DNA from: Moritella sp.
GTDB taxonomy: Bacteria > Pseudomonadota > Gammaproteobacteria > Enterobacterales > Moritellaceae
Length of the DNA: 64,000 nucleotides
NCBI RefSeq assembly: GCF_013215705.1
Contig: NZ_JABSQR010000005.1
Span: forward strand, 186,001-250,000
Direction: 5' to 3'
Part shown: positions 19,806 through 29,509 of the stretch, in pieces
Numbering within the stretch: position 1 is the stretch's first letter
How the letters are laid out: every line of letters starts with the position of its first letter
Translations under genes and position numbers: made by a program
The notes under the pieces: model-generated
The model's database searches: none
Seen by the model: the letters and a program-made list of their open reading frames with translations, nothing else
Told to the model about the DNA's origin: nothing

Positions 19806-19945
19806 AGCTTATTTGAGTTTTAATGGCATTTTTGCTACCCTGCTAGGCGTTTTATTACTGGTATCACCATGGTTGTAACTGGTGAACCTTTCGTTTTTAC
19901 TTTTCGATTAAAAAGTATTGCAGGATATATGCTCAAGCATAATTT

Positions 19946-21562
19946 ATGGATAGCTCGTTAAAAAATAATAGTTCGTTAAACAAAAATAGGTCGTTAAATA
20001 AATATAGTATTGAAACCACTGACTACCAAGTTGGTCAGGACAACGTTCAAAAATGGGGCTTCGATATACATAACCCCGTATTCGGCATTAGCGCCGGTCT
20101 TATAATCCTCTTCCTTTCTGCACTCCTCCTCGTTGACCCAGCTACCGCAAAAGAAACATTAAACAGTGTTAGAAATAGCATCATGGCTGACTTTGATGTG
20201 TTCTTCATGTGGTCTACTAATTTCTTTGTCTTTTTCACTATGGTATTGATCGTATCACCGCTTGGTAAGATCCGTATTGGTGGTGTCGAAGCAAAAGCTG
20301 AGCATTCAACCATATCTTGGATGGCGATGTTATTTGCCGCCGGTATGGGGATTGGTCTGCTTTTCTGGGGTGTTGCAGAACCAACGGCTTACTTCACTAA
20401 CTGGTGGGGAACGCCATTTAATGTTGAGCCGTTAACAGCAGAAGCAAAATCATTAGCACTGGCTGCAACGATTTATAACTGGGGTATTCACGGTTGGGCA
20501 ATCTACGGCATCGTCGCGCTTTCTCTGGCTTTCTTTGCGTATAACAAAGGCCTTCCGCTATCTATCCGTTCGGTTTTCTATCCGATCATTGGTGATCGAG
20601 CTTGGGGCTGGGCTGGTCACATTGTTGATATCTTGGCGGTACTTGCGACGTTATTCGGTCTAGCGACATCCTTGGGTCTGGGCGCACAACAAGCGGCAAG
20701 TGGTATTAACTACGTGTTTGGTTATGACGGTGGTATTGGCCTGCAATTGAGTGTAATTGCCTTTGTAACATTAATTGCGATCTTCTCGGTTATCCGTGGT
20801 ATTGATGGCGGCGTTAAAGTATTGAGTAATATCAATATGCTGTTTGCATTCGCGCTACTGATTATTGTTATTATTCTTGGTTTTGATGTGGTGATGGTAT
20901 CAATTCCTGAAACCTTCATTGCTTATGCACAAAACTTTGTTGGTCTAAGTAACCCACATGGTCGTGATGATACGGCGTGGATGCACGGTTGGACTGTGTT
21001 CTACTGGGCTTGGTGGATCTCATGGTCACCATTCGTCGGTATGTTCATTGCACGTATTTCTAAAGGTCGTACAGTTCGTGAATTCTTGTGTGCGGTGATC
21101 TTTATTCCGACGTTAGTAACGCTAGTATGGATGGCGACGTTCGGTGGTATTGCTATCGATCAAGTGGTTAATAACGTCGGTGAACTCGGTGCGAATGGGT
21201 TAACTGATATCTCATTGTCTTTATTCCATGTATACGATGCAATGCCGTATGGGAAAGTGCTGTCAGTATTGTCGATTATTTTAGTATTAATCTTCTTCAT
21301 TACCTCATCTGACTCTGGCTCACTTGTGATCGACAGCATTACATCGGGCGGTAAAATTGATGCACCAGTGCCACAACGTATTTTCTGGGCGACTGTAGAA
21401 GGTACGATTGCGGGTGTGATGTTATGGGTTGGTGGTACGGAAGTACTGCAAGCTCTGCAAGCAGGTGTTGTAACAACGGCACTACCCTTTACGTTTGTAT
21501 TGCTAATTATGTGTGTCAGCCTAATTAAAGGTCTGAACTCAGAACGCCATTTATACAAGTAA
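19946..21562 (+). CDS. BCCT family betaine/carnitine/choline transporter
   Basis: The 538-residue membrane protein has the twelve-helix BCCT layout. MLFAAGMGIGLLFWGVAEP is the conserved glycine-rich helix 3. The substrate-cage helix 8 is in GWTVFYWAWWISWSPFVGMF, followed by ARISKGRTVREF. The N-terminal tail is polar and Asn/Ser/Lys-rich. Members import glycine betaine, choline or carnitine with Na+ or H+, which fits a marine organism. The substrate cannot be fixed from sequence. No strong ribosome site is seen. A clear terminator follows. Confidence 0.95.
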   Translation: MDSSLKNNSSLNKNRSLNKYSIETTDYQVGQDNVQKWGFDIHNPVFGISAGLIILFLSALLLVDPATAKETLNSVRNSIMADFDVFFMWSTNFFVFFTMVLIVSPLGKIRIGGVEAKAEHSTISWMAMLFAAGMGIGLLFWGVAEPTAYFTNWWGTPFNVEPLTAEAKSLALAATIYNWGIHGWAIYGIVALSLAFFAYNKGLPLSIRSVFYPIIGDRAWGWAGHIVDILAVLATLFGLATSLGLGAQQAASGINYVFGYDGGIGLQLSVIAFVTLIAIFSVIRGIDGGVKVLSNINMLFAFALLIIVIILGFDVVMVSIPETFIAYAQNFVGLSNPHGRDDTAWMHGWTVFYWAWWISWSPFVGMFIARISKGRTVREFLCAVIFIPTLVTLVWMATFGGIAIDQVVNNVGELGANGLTDISLSLFHVYDAMPYGKVLSVLSIILVLIFFITSSDSGSLVIDSITSGGKIDAPVPQRIFWATVEGTIAGVMLWVGGTEVLQALQAGVVTTALPFTFVLLIMCVSLIKGLNSERHLYK

Positions 21563-21607
21563 AAACTGAGTTTAAAATTAAGTGTTAAAGCTTAAGTGAT
21601 AAACACC

Positions 21608-21641
21608 AACGGCCTCAAATGTATGTTTGAGGCCGTTTTTT
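21608..21641 (+). terminator. Terminator of the BCCT gene
   Basis: A perfect 12-bp stem AACGGCCTCAAA/TTTGAGGCCGTT with a 6-nt loop is followed by a run of T. This is a strong rho-independent terminator. Confidence 0.93.
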
Positions 21642-21741
21642 GTTCTGGTCAGATCGCAAATCTCAGGTATTATAATTTAAACCATGTGTGTTACGTTATA
21701 TTTTAGGATATGGGTTATTTTAAATACACATGGAGATATGG

Positions 21742-22017
21742 ATGAAGAAAGTCATTCTAAAAGGATTTATCATCGTTCCAACAGCGGATTTACCTGCGGT
21801 GAAGAAAGCTCTTATTAGTCATAAAGAGCTAACGCGTAATGAACCTGGATGCTTGATGTTTAACGTCACGCAATCTGAATTCAATCTTAACCGTTTCGAT
21901 GTGTATGAAGAGTTCATCGACCGGACTGCGTTTGAACAGCACCAAACTAGAGTTGAAAATTCAGCGTGGGGTAGGGCTTCGGCTAATGTGCAGAGGCATT
22001 ATGAAATATTTGACTAA
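21742..22017 (+). CDS. Small ABM-domain (YgiN-like) protein
   Basis: The ATG at 21742 is preferred because GGAG sits six bases upstream; an ATG four codons earlier overlaps that site. The 91-residue product reads KGFIIVPTADLPAVKKAL, NEPGCLMFNVTQSEFN and VYEEFIDRTAFEQHQTRVENSAWG, the classic one-domain ABM pattern with the histidine helix. It resembles quinol monooxygenase YgiN in size. It may be co-transcribed with the PhzF-like gene 50 bp downstream. The substrate is unknown. Confidence 0.85.
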   Translation: MKKVILKGFIIVPTADLPAVKKALISHKELTRNEPGCLMFNVTQSEFNLNRFDVYEEFIDRTAFEQHQTRVENSAWGRASANVQRHYEIFD

Positions 22018-22067
22018 GTACATAACCGAATAAAAAATGTGAGTTAATACGGGAAAAGGAAGTTCTG

Positions 22068-22928
22068 ATGGATATAGAGGTTTTACTGGTTAATGCTTTT
22101 ACCGCCAAGGGTAAAGGCGGCAACCCGGCAGGTGTAGTGCTGAATGCCGATAAATTGTCAGATACGCAAAAACTCAAGATTGCGCAGGCGGTTGGTTATT
22201 CTGAAACGGCGTTTGTATCGAATGATGACGAAGTCGATTTTGAAGTGTCTTTTTTTACCACCACCAATGAAGTCGATTTTTGTGGTCACGCAACATTAGC
22301 GACATTTTCTATTATGTATCAAATGAACCTGCTTGCTGCGGGTGATTATGTACAACGCACCAAAGCTGGGATCTTACCCGTCGTCATTGATAGTGATGGT
22401 CAGGTAACCATGGATCTACAGCTGCCTGAGAAGTTAGGTGGTTTTTCTTATCAAGATATTTCAACAGTCATTGACGTAGATAGCGCGATCTTGGCAAGGA
22501 CTAACTTACCCATTGAAGTGATATCTACAGGCTTAGTCGATCTCATTATTCCCGTTCCTGCTGGGCAGTTAGACTTAATCAAACCCAATGATTTAGCCAT
22601 TGCTGATTTTTGTCAGAAACACAATATAGTCGGTTTTCATGTTTTCGAATTGTGTACATCAGAAAGCCCATTTACAGCCAGTTGCCGTAATTTCGCCCCA
22701 TTGTTCGGGATTCCTGAAGAATCGGCTACCGGCAGTGCAAGTGGCGCGCTAGCCTGTTATTTGGCTGAACATTTACCTTTAGACAATGAGTATATTTTTG
22801 AGCAAGGCAGGGCGATGAACTGTGCATCCGTGATCACTGCATCTGTTGGTTTTCAGGACGCTAAAATAGCCAGCGTTAAAGTGGGTGGCGTAGCGAATAA
22901 AATAGGGACGATGAACGTTGCTGTATAA
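22068..22928 (+). CDS. PhzF family isomerase
   Basis: The 286-residue protein belongs to the PhzF/diaminopimelate-epimerase-like fold. It has NAFTAKGKGGNPAGVVL, VGYSETAFVS (catalytic Glu), NEVDFCGHATLAT and GIPEESATGSASGALACYL. PhzF isomerises an intermediate of phenazine synthesis; most members outside phenazine clusters have unknown substrates, and there are no other phenazine genes here. A strong ribosome site (AAAGGAAG) precedes the start. It lies in a short plus-strand run with the ABM and LysE-type genes. Confidence 0.92.
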   Translation: MDIEVLLVNAFTAKGKGGNPAGVVLNADKLSDTQKLKIAQAVGYSETAFVSNDDEVDFEVSFFTTTNEVDFCGHATLATFSIMYQMNLLAAGDYVQRTKAGILPVVIDSDGQVTMDLQLPEKLGGFSYQDISTVIDVDSAILARTNLPIEVISTGLVDLIIPVPAGQLDLIKPNDLAIADFCQKHNIVGFHVFELCTSESPFTASCRNFAPLFGIPEESATGSASGALACYLAEHLPLDNEYIFEQGRAMNCASVITASVGFQDAKIASVKVGGVANKIGTMNVAV

Positions 22929-23008
22929 CCAATAAAAATAGCTATGTTATAGTCAATTTTATTGAACGGCGTTATTTATATAAAAGACCTATTTATAAGG
23001 AGTTGTAC

Positions 23009-23638
23009 ATGTCACTTGAATCCGCAATTACATTTTTTATCGCGATATTTATTTTTGGAATCACCCCTGGACCGGGTGTTTTTGCGATCTTGGCGCGTGC
23101 CATGGTTGATGGACCCAAGAAATGTATCATGCTCGCAATGGGGATGATTGGCAGTGATGTTATTTACCTGATATTAGCCTGTTTGGGTCTTGCTACGATT
23201 GCTGAAAACTGGTCTGAAGTATTCACTGCTATTCGTTATTTAGGTGCCAGTTATCTGATTTATCTTGGTTATAAAATGCTAAAAGCCTTACCTCAGATTA
23301 AAAGTGATATTCAAGCTGAAACAACCGCGCAGAAAGAAAAAGCAATGCTAGCGAGTTTTACGCAGGGCTTTTTAATTTCGGCCTCCAACCCGAAAGTGAT
23401 CTTGTTTTATATTTCATTTTTACCAACGTTTATCGACCTGACCGTACTAACGGCGCAAGATATTGCGTTAGTATCCGTCTTGTCATCGATAGCCTTGATG
23501 TCTGGATTGATGTTGATCGCTTTAGGTGCGAGTCGAATGGCTGGAATGCTAAAGACACCAGTGGCACATCAGCGATTAAACCGAGGTGCTGGTAGCATTA
23601 TGATTGCGGCAGGTGCGTACTTGGCTATAAGTAAGTAA
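23009..23638 (+). CDS. LysE/RhtB family amino-acid exporter
   Basis: The ATG at 23009 follows AAGGAG by six bases; an in-frame TTG lies two codons upstream. The 209-residue protein has six hydrophobic segments and the LysE-family signature FGITPGPGVFAILARAM, followed by YLGASYLIYLGYKML and the GFLISASNPKVILFYISFLPTF motif. The family exports amino acids or their derivatives such as homoserine lactone. The neighbouring PhzF-like gene could supply or modify a substrate (inference). Confidence 0.93.
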   Translation: MSLESAITFFIAIFIFGITPGPGVFAILARAMVDGPKKCIMLAMGMIGSDVIYLILACLGLATIAENWSEVFTAIRYLGASYLIYLGYKMLKALPQIKSDIQAETTAQKEKAMLASFTQGFLISASNPKVILFYISFLPTFIDLTVLTAQDIALVSVLSSIALMSGLMLIALGASRMAGMLKTPVAHQRLNRGAGSIMIAAGAYLAISK

Positions 23639-23817
23639 TACTGATACCGTATAGCTAGTTCTTGACCTTCACCATTATGATTTATTACTCGAAGTTGCAT
23701 CGCTTGTCCCATTTTCTTTGGGCAGTAAGTCACCTATGATGATTAATATCATATTTTTTTATCTACCTTTTCTTCTAAAGTGAAAATTTTCTTGTTCTCT
23801 ATGGATACTAGGATTAG

Positions 23818-23836
23818 TGTAATGATAATTATTTTC
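23818..23836. promoter_or_regulatory. Candidate Fur box upstream of the phosphohexomutase
   Basis: The 19-mer matches the GATAATGATAATCATTATC consensus at 15 of 19 positions, with the run TAATGATAAT intact. It lies about 60-80 bp before the start codon of the mutase gene, a natural operator position. Iron control of this gene would be unexpected. Confidence 0.5.
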
Positions 23837-23897
23837 ATTTTCATTTGCTGTTGCGGTTTTGGCTAGGCAGTACAATTGATATCAGGTGAAGTGAATT

Positions 23898-25619
23898 ATG
23901 GACACAAAATTAAAGTTTAAAGTTAATCATTGGATTAAAAATGACCCCGATCCTCGTACTCGACAGGAATTGCAGGCGCTTCTGGATGCCAGTAATGAAA
24001 CTGAGTTGCAGCAACGATTTTCGGGGCGACTGGCATTTGGTACTGCTGGGCTGCGAGGTATTGTTGCCGCTGGCCCTATGAGAATGAATCGCTTAGTAGT
24101 GCAGCAAACCTCTGCGGGCTTAGGTGCATACCTTAAACAACAGATAAAAGATATTGAGGCTCGAGGTGTAGTCATTGGATATGATGGCCGCCATGATTCA
24201 AAGCAGTTTGCCCACGATGCAGCAGGTGTACTCGCTGCAATGGGAATTAAAGTCTATCTGACCAGTAAGGTTGCGGCGACACCGTTAGTAGCATTTGGGG
24301 TCACTCATCTTAATGCCGCTGCGGGTATTGTGGTGACTGCTAGTCATAATCCGCCTCAGTATAATGGGTATAAGGTATATTGGGGGAACGGTGCACAGAT
24401 CATCCCGCCTCATGATTCAGGGATCGCAGCATATATCGATAAGGCCGCAACAGGAAGTATTCGTGTACTGACACTGGAAGCCGCGATTGCCGAAGGTCGA
24501 CTTATTATGCTGGAAGATGATTACTATCAAAGCTACCGCCAAGGGATAAAGGATGCAGCTGTGCTGCAGAACCATACCCAGCCAGAGTTAGTGAGCCTAT
24601 CCTATACCGCTATGCATGGTGTTGGCGCCGAAATGGCTGAAACAGTGCTTAGTGATGCTGGCGTATCTCAGGTTTATTCGGTGGCGTTGCAGCGAGAACC
24701 TGATGGCGATTTTCCGACAGTAAATTTTCCTAATCCTGAAGAGAAAGGGGCGATGGATCTCGTTATTGCCGAGGCGCAGAAGTATGATGCAACGCTGGCT
24801 TGTGCTAACGATCCTGATGCAGATCGGTTTGCTGTGGCTGTGCGTACCGAGACAGGTAAGTACCAGATGCTCACTGGCGATCAGGTCGGCGTATTATTGG
24901 GTCATTACCTCATGAATCATGCAAGTGAACATAATCGTTTAACCTGCACAACGATTGTTTCCTCTAGTTTATTATCGAAAGTAGCAGCGAGCTTAGGTGC
25001 GACTTGTTTAACAACTTTGACTGGTTTTAAGTGGCTAACGAATGTGGCTATGGCTGAGCAAAGTGATGCTAACCAGTGTCTGTTTGCCTATGAAGAAGCT
25101 TTAGGCTATATGGTCGGTTCTATGGTGTGGGATAAAGATGGTTTATCTGCACTCGTGGCATTTGTCCAGTTAACGGCTGAATTGGCTAGCCAAGGACAGA
25201 CTATTTGGGATCGGTTAGAAGAGATTTATCGTGAGCATGGTTTTCACTTAAACACTCAGGTGAGTATCGCCCTTAAGCCTACGACTCCGAACATTGGGGA
25301 TTGTCTGCGTAAAGATTTACCGACAGAGATTGCTAATAAACAGGTTTTGAGTACAGATGACATTAGCCGTGGTCTGCGAATCTTTAAAGATGGGTCTACA
25401 GAGTCAATTGATTTACCTGCTAGTGATGTGCTTATCTTCAAGTTAGAAGGTGGCTCGCGCGTGATTGTTAGGCCGTCAGGCACTGAGCCTAAAATTAAAT
25501 GTTATTATGAAGTGGTCGAAACTATGACCGCCGAAGATAGTTTAGATAGTGTTCAGGCTCGAGCTCAGGCAGAGATGGACGCCTTTATTTTGGTCCATCA
25601 GGCATCATTGCCTCAGTAA
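23898..25619 (+). CDS. Phosphoglucomutase/phosphomannomutase family protein
   Basis: This 573-residue alpha-D-phosphohexomutase has all four active-site loops. The phosphoserine is S149 in VVTASHNPPQYNGYK. The Mg-binding loop is NDPDADRFAV near residue 305, the sugar-binding loop is in FAYEEALGYMVG, and the phosphate-binding loop is RPSGTEPKIKCYYE near the C-terminus. The length and FGTAGLRGIVAAGPMRMN place it in the PGM2/PgcA-like group of about 570 residues, acting on glucose or pentose phosphates. A Fur-like box lies upstream. A ribosome site (AGGTGAAG) precedes the ATG. Confidence 0.94.
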   Translation: MDTKLKFKVNHWIKNDPDPRTRQELQALLDASNETELQQRFSGRLAFGTAGLRGIVAAGPMRMNRLVVQQTSAGLGAYLKQQIKDIEARGVVIGYDGRHDSKQFAHDAAGVLAAMGIKVYLTSKVAATPLVAFGVTHLNAAAGIVVTASHNPPQYNGYKVYWGNGAQIIPPHDSGIAAYIDKAATGSIRVLTLEAAIAEGRLIMLEDDYYQSYRQGIKDAAVLQNHTQPELVSLSYTAMHGVGAEMAETVLSDAGVSQVYSVALQREPDGDFPTVNFPNPEEKGAMDLVIAEAQKYDATLACANDPDADRFAVAVRTETGKYQMLTGDQVGVLLGHYLMNHASEHNRLTCTTIVSSSLLSKVAASLGATCLTTLTGFKWLTNVAMAEQSDANQCLFAYEEALGYMVGSMVWDKDGLSALVAFVQLTAELASQGQTIWDRLEEIYREHGFHLNTQVSIALKPTTPNIGDCLRKDLPTEIANKQVLSTDDISRGLRIFKDGSTESIDLPASDVLIFKLEGGSRVIVRPSGTEPKIKCYYEVVETMTAEDSLDSVQARAQAEMDAFILVHQASLPQ

Positions 25620-25686
25620 CATTGACTTTTATTGTTATCATTTTCGCACCAACTTGGTGCGCGTAACATTTTCAAGCACTACTATC

Positions 25687-25713
25687 GTCCTTTTAAACCT
25701 TATTTAAAAGGAC
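25687..25713. terminator. Hairpin after the phosphohexomutase
   Basis: A perfect 11-bp stem GTCCTTTTAAA/TTTAAAAGGAC with a 5-nt loop. The downstream T run is weak. A second small palindrome (CGCACCAA/TTGGTGCG) lies at about 25644-25660. One of them probably ends the mutase transcript. Confidence 0.45.
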
Positions 25714-25862
25714 TAAAATTTACTGTAACCCTTATTTTCACGCATTTTCAATACATTTTCCTCGTAATCTACGTCTACTTCCCCCCAAACGATAGACTTG
25801 GCTGAGTTTTTGCTTTATCTATATATAAATGAATATGAATATGCGTAAACAAGGATGAACAT

Positions 25863-28547
25863 ATGCACAAGCTAACACAAATACCCAAGTGGGTTAAAAC
25901 GACATGTCCTTATTGCGGTACCGGTTGTGGTGTCGAAGCGCAAGTAAATCAAGACAACTCAGTTACGATTCGTGGGGATGAATCACACCCAACCAATCTA
26001 GGTAACCTTTGCTCTAAAGGATTAACGCTAGCCGATACCCTAGTCCCTGAAGGACGTCTTACCGAATGTTATATTCGCGGTCAAGTGCAGAGCATGGAAA
26101 CCACATTAAGCTATGTCGCCTCTTCATTTAACAAGGTGATCGCCGAACATGGCCCAGACGCGGTGGCATTCTATGTATCTGGCCAGTTACTCACCGAAGA
26201 CTACTATATTGCCAACAAATTGATGAAAGGCTTTATTGGCAGCAGCAATATCGATTCTAATTCACGCCTGTGTATGTCTTCTGCTGTTGTTGCGCATAAA
26301 CGAGCCTTTGGTGAAGATGCCGTCCCTGCTTGTTATGCCGATATCGAAGCCGCGGAACATATTTGTTTAGTCGGTTCGAATTTGGCTTGGTGTCATCCTA
26401 TTTTATTCCGCCGTATTAAACAGGCGAAAATGGCTAATCCCAATTTAAAAATAACCGTGATTGATCCCCGTCGCACAGACACTTGTGATATTACTGACTT
26501 ACATTTAGCCATTCGACCAGGTACGGATGTGGCGCTGTATAATGGTTTGTTGGAGTTTCTTGATCAGGAAAATGCCTGTGATCTGGATTATATCGCTGCG
26601 CATACCGAAGGGTTTGAAGCCGCACTAAAATCTGCTTATCAATCGACGCCAAGTTGGGTTGAACTGGCTGATTTTTGTAATCTTGAACTTGATACCATGC
26701 TGGCCTTTTTCCGTCGCTTTACCGATATAGACAAAACCTTAACGCTATTTAGCCAAGGTGTGAATCAGTCAACTAGTGGTACCAACAAAGTAAATGCCAT
26801 TATTAACTGCCACTTAGCAACAGGCCGTGTCGGTAAGCCTGGTGCCAGTCCATTTTCTGTGACCGGTCAGCCTAATGCCATGGGTGGCCGTGAAGTGGGT
26901 GGCCTTGCGACTATGCTCGCCGCGCACATGGACTTTACCCCAGAGAGTCATGCGCTGGTAAGTGAGTTTTGGCAGACCGATAAATTAGCCACGCATAACG
27001 GTGCTAAAGCTATCGATATGTTTGATCAAGTGCATCAAGGCAAGATCAAAGCCATTTGGATCATGGGCACTAACCCTGTGGTGAGCTTGCCAGATTCGGA
27101 CAAAATTCAGCAGGCGTTATTAAATTGCCCGCTGGTGGTTGTCTCTGATTGTATTGCCAAATCAGATACTATCGCCTGTGCCGATGTATTGTTACCCGCA
27201 CAAGGTTGGGGTGAAAAGACCGGAACAGTGACTAACTCTGAGCGCTGCATATCACGTCAACGTGGTTTCTTACCGAGTGTGGGGGAGGCGAAAGCTGATT
27301 GGTGGTTGTTAGCCGAAGTGGCAAAACGCATGGGCTTTGGTAAAGCATTTAGTTTTGACAGCGAAGCCGATGTATTTGCTGAATATGCGCGGATGACCGG
27401 TTTTAAACAAGATAGTTTACCTCGTGGTCTCGATATCGCGGTATTGGCTGAGCAAGATTACCAACAACATCAACCGATGCAGTGGCCGATACTCGGTGAC
27501 AAGTCACAAGCGCGATTATTCACTGACGGTCAGTTTTCAACACCGTCAGGTAAAGCTAACTTCATTCCGCTTTACCACAAATCCGCGGCCAGTGAAGTCT
27601 GCCAAGATTATCCGATGATCTTAAATACCGGGCGTAACCGTGACCAATGGCACAGCATGAGTCGTACCGGCTTAGCAACCAAACTTAACGGCCATATGCC
27701 GGAGCCTTTGCTGTCGATTAACCCATTAGATCTAAGTGAACGTGGCATCGTTGATGGCGGCTTGGTAGTGGTGGAAAGCTTACAAGGTAAATTACTGGTA
27801 CGCGCGCATGCCACTGTGAGTCAAAATCCGGGTGAATTATTTTTACCTATTCATTGGAGTCGCCAAAATGCCAGTGCCGGGGCCATTTCGAGCTTAGTGG
27901 CAGGGCATACCGATCCGTTATCTGGGCAACCGGAAAATAAATATACCCCGGTGAAGGTCAGTGTTTGGTCTCATTCGTCCCGCGCCGCGTTATGGAGTCA
28001 GCGTCGACTGCAAGTTGATAAGATATTACCTATGGTGGATTATTGGGTTGAGCGTCGCTTAGAACAAGGTTTTTTCTATTACCTTGCTAGTGTTATTGAG
28101 CCCGCGACGTTCTTTCAGCAATTAAAATTAGCCTTGCATAATAGTTATATGACCAAGCAAGTTGATTATGAAAATGCGGCGGAGCAGAAGTACCGCTTTG
28201 CCATGAGCTTCCAAGGTGATAGCAAAGATAGTTTGGATATTAGCTTAATGGTTACGCCTGCTAATGATGTGGATGATGATTCTTGGTTAGCTAGCTTAAC
28301 CATGCTAACGCCGGATGTCGGTTTACGTGCCACGCTAAAAGGGGAAGCGGAAACACCGCCAAGCCGCATGATCTGTGCGTGTCATCAAGTCACAGAGTAC
28401 GACATTATTCAAGCCGTCGAAGCGGGCGCCGATACTGTTGCCGCGGTTGGTGGTTGCAGTAAAGCGGGGACGGGCTGTGGTTCGTGTATACCAGAGATTA
28501 AACGGGTAATGGCAAGTTGTGATATTGCTATTACCCTCGTGAGTTAA
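25863..28547 (+). CDS. nasA: Assimilatory nitrate reductase large subunit
   Basis: The 894-residue molybdopterin oxidoreductase has an N-terminal [4Fe-4S] site (TTCPYCGTGCGVEAQV, later LCSKGLTL) and MoCo-binding segments such as SNSRLCMSSAV, GTNPVVSLPDSDK and LNTGRNRDQWHSMSRTG. It ends in a BFD-type [2Fe-2S] domain with CACHQVTEYDI and GTGCGSCIPEIKR. This is the cytoplasmic assimilatory enzyme (NasA/NasC type) that reduces nitrate to nitrite. An AAGGATG ribosome site precedes the start. No nitrite reductase or electron-donor subunit is adjacent. Confidence 0.94.
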   Translation: MHKLTQIPKWVKTTCPYCGTGCGVEAQVNQDNSVTIRGDESHPTNLGNLCSKGLTLADTLVPEGRLTECYIRGQVQSMETTLSYVASSFNKVIAEHGPDAVAFYVSGQLLTEDYYIANKLMKGFIGSSNIDSNSRLCMSSAVVAHKRAFGEDAVPACYADIEAAEHICLVGSNLAWCHPILFRRIKQAKMANPNLKITVIDPRRTDTCDITDLHLAIRPGTDVALYNGLLEFLDQENACDLDYIAAHTEGFEAALKSAYQSTPSWVELADFCNLELDTMLAFFRRFTDIDKTLTLFSQGVNQSTSGTNKVNAIINCHLATGRVGKPGASPFSVTGQPNAMGGREVGGLATMLAAHMDFTPESHALVSEFWQTDKLATHNGAKAIDMFDQVHQGKIKAIWIMGTNPVVSLPDSDKIQQALLNCPLVVVSDCIAKSDTIACADVLLPAQGWGEKTGTVTNSERCISRQRGFLPSVGEAKADWWLLAEVAKRMGFGKAFSFDSEADVFAEYARMTGFKQDSLPRGLDIAVLAEQDYQQHQPMQWPILGDKSQARLFTDGQFSTPSGKANFIPLYHKSAASEVCQDYPMILNTGRNRDQWHSMSRTGLATKLNGHMPEPLLSINPLDLSERGIVDGGLVVVESLQGKLLVRAHATVSQNPGELFLPIHWSRQNASAGAISSLVAGHTDPLSGQPENKYTPVKVSVWSHSSRAALWSQRRLQVDKILPMVDYWVERRLEQGFFYYLASVIEPATFFQQLKLALHNSYMTKQVDYENAAEQKYRFAMSFQGDSKDSLDISLMVTPANDVDDDSWLASLTMLTPDVGLRATLKGEAETPPSRMICACHQVTEYDIIQAVEAGADTVAAVGGCSKAGTGCGSCIPEIKRVMASCDIAITLVS

Positions 28548-28579
28548 TCTTGATTAATTGCTAATCAGTTAGATTGAGG

Positions 28580-28614
28580 ATCATTAAACAATGGTCAAAC
28601 TATTGTTTAATGAT
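28580..28614. terminator. AT-rich hairpin at the nasA/trhA convergence
   Basis: A perfect 13-bp inverted repeat ATCATTAAACAAT/ATTGTTTAATGAT with a 9-nt loop overlaps the trhA stop codon. It may serve both convergent genes. Low GC makes it a weak terminator. Confidence 0.45.
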
Positions 28615-29293
28615 TGGCCGGCAGTACATAAAAATAAATTGTCACAAAGTGGCAAGCGCTGCCGAGTAATACGAAGATGTGCCAAATAGCGTGGTTATAC
28701 GGAATACGTTTGTTGGCATAGAAGATCGCGCCAATTGAATAAGCAAGTCCGCCAGCAATTAACCAATACAGCGCGCCTGTGGCCAATTTACCTAATAACT
28801 CATCGCCAGCAAAGACAATTAACCAACCCATAATAAGGTAGAAAAACAGCGATACTTTTTTAAAACGTTCAGCCCAATACACTTTAGCGATAATACCAAA
28901 TAGCGCCATAGACCAGACTACAGCAAAGATACTCCAGCCGAGTACACCACGCAGTTCAATGAGTAATAATGGTGTGTAAGTCCCTGCTATTAATAAAAAA
29001 ATAGCACAATGATCGAGAGTCTTTAGTGTCGCTTTAGTCGCTGGGTTCGATGCATAGTGATAAGCACTTGATGCAAAGAATAATAAAAACATCGAAATGC
29101 CATAAATGCTAAAACTGGTAATACGCCAAGGGTCAGCTTGCTGTATCGACGGCACTAATAGCGCGATAAGTGCAGCAATACTCAATAAGGCCCCGATGAC
29201 ATGAGACCAAGTATTCGCGGCTTCCTCTTTTACACTGTAAGGCGCTGCGATTGTGTTAGTTGCAGCTATTATCGGTGTCGCACTGTGTGGCAT
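28607..29293 (-). CDS. trhA: PAQR/hemolysin III family membrane protein
   Basis: The 228-residue protein has seven hydrophobic segments and the family motifs NTWSHVIGALLSI near the N-terminus, FASSAYHYASN, TLDHCAIFLLIAGTYTPL and the C-terminal HAIWHIFVLLGSACHF. The conserved Ser, Asp and three His form the zinc site of the PAQR fold. Bacterial members (E. coli YqfA/TrhA) are linked to membrane lipid homeostasis; true hemolysis is doubtful. It stands alone, convergent with nasA. Confidence 0.93.
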   Translation of the reverse strand: MPHSATPIIAATNTIAAPYSVKEEAANTWSHVIGALLSIAALIALLVPSIQQADPWRITSFSIYGISMFLLFFASSAYHYASNPATKATLKTLDHCAIFLLIAGTYTPLLLIELRGVLGWSIFAVVWSMALFGIIAKVYWAERFKKVSLFFYLIMGWLIVFAGDELLGKLATGALYWLIAGGLAYSIGAIFYANKRIPYNHAIWHIFVLLGSACHFVTIYFYVLPANH

Positions 29294-29509
29294 ACATGAT
29301 CCTCTGTTAAGTTATCCTATCAGTTAGGCGTACAAGTGTACGCTTAAAATAATTTGATTTAAAGGTAATAAATGAATTGTATTGTTTTTTAGTATTAGAA
29401 AATGGTTTTTTTAATAAAACTGAGTACTATTATCAATAATATATAGTTATTTTATATTTGAGTTTTTTTATTGATACTATTGTAGATAGTTGCAGAGAGT
29501 GTATAGGGA

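Noticed and set aside
22068-22928. Phenazine biosynthesis cluster suggested by the PhzF-like gene
   Set aside because: No other phz genes are near. PhzF-fold proteins of unknown substrate are widespread.
28607-29293. True hemolysin toxin
   Set aside because: The family name hemolysin III is historical. Motifs and topology are those of PAQR/TrhA membrane homeostasis proteins.
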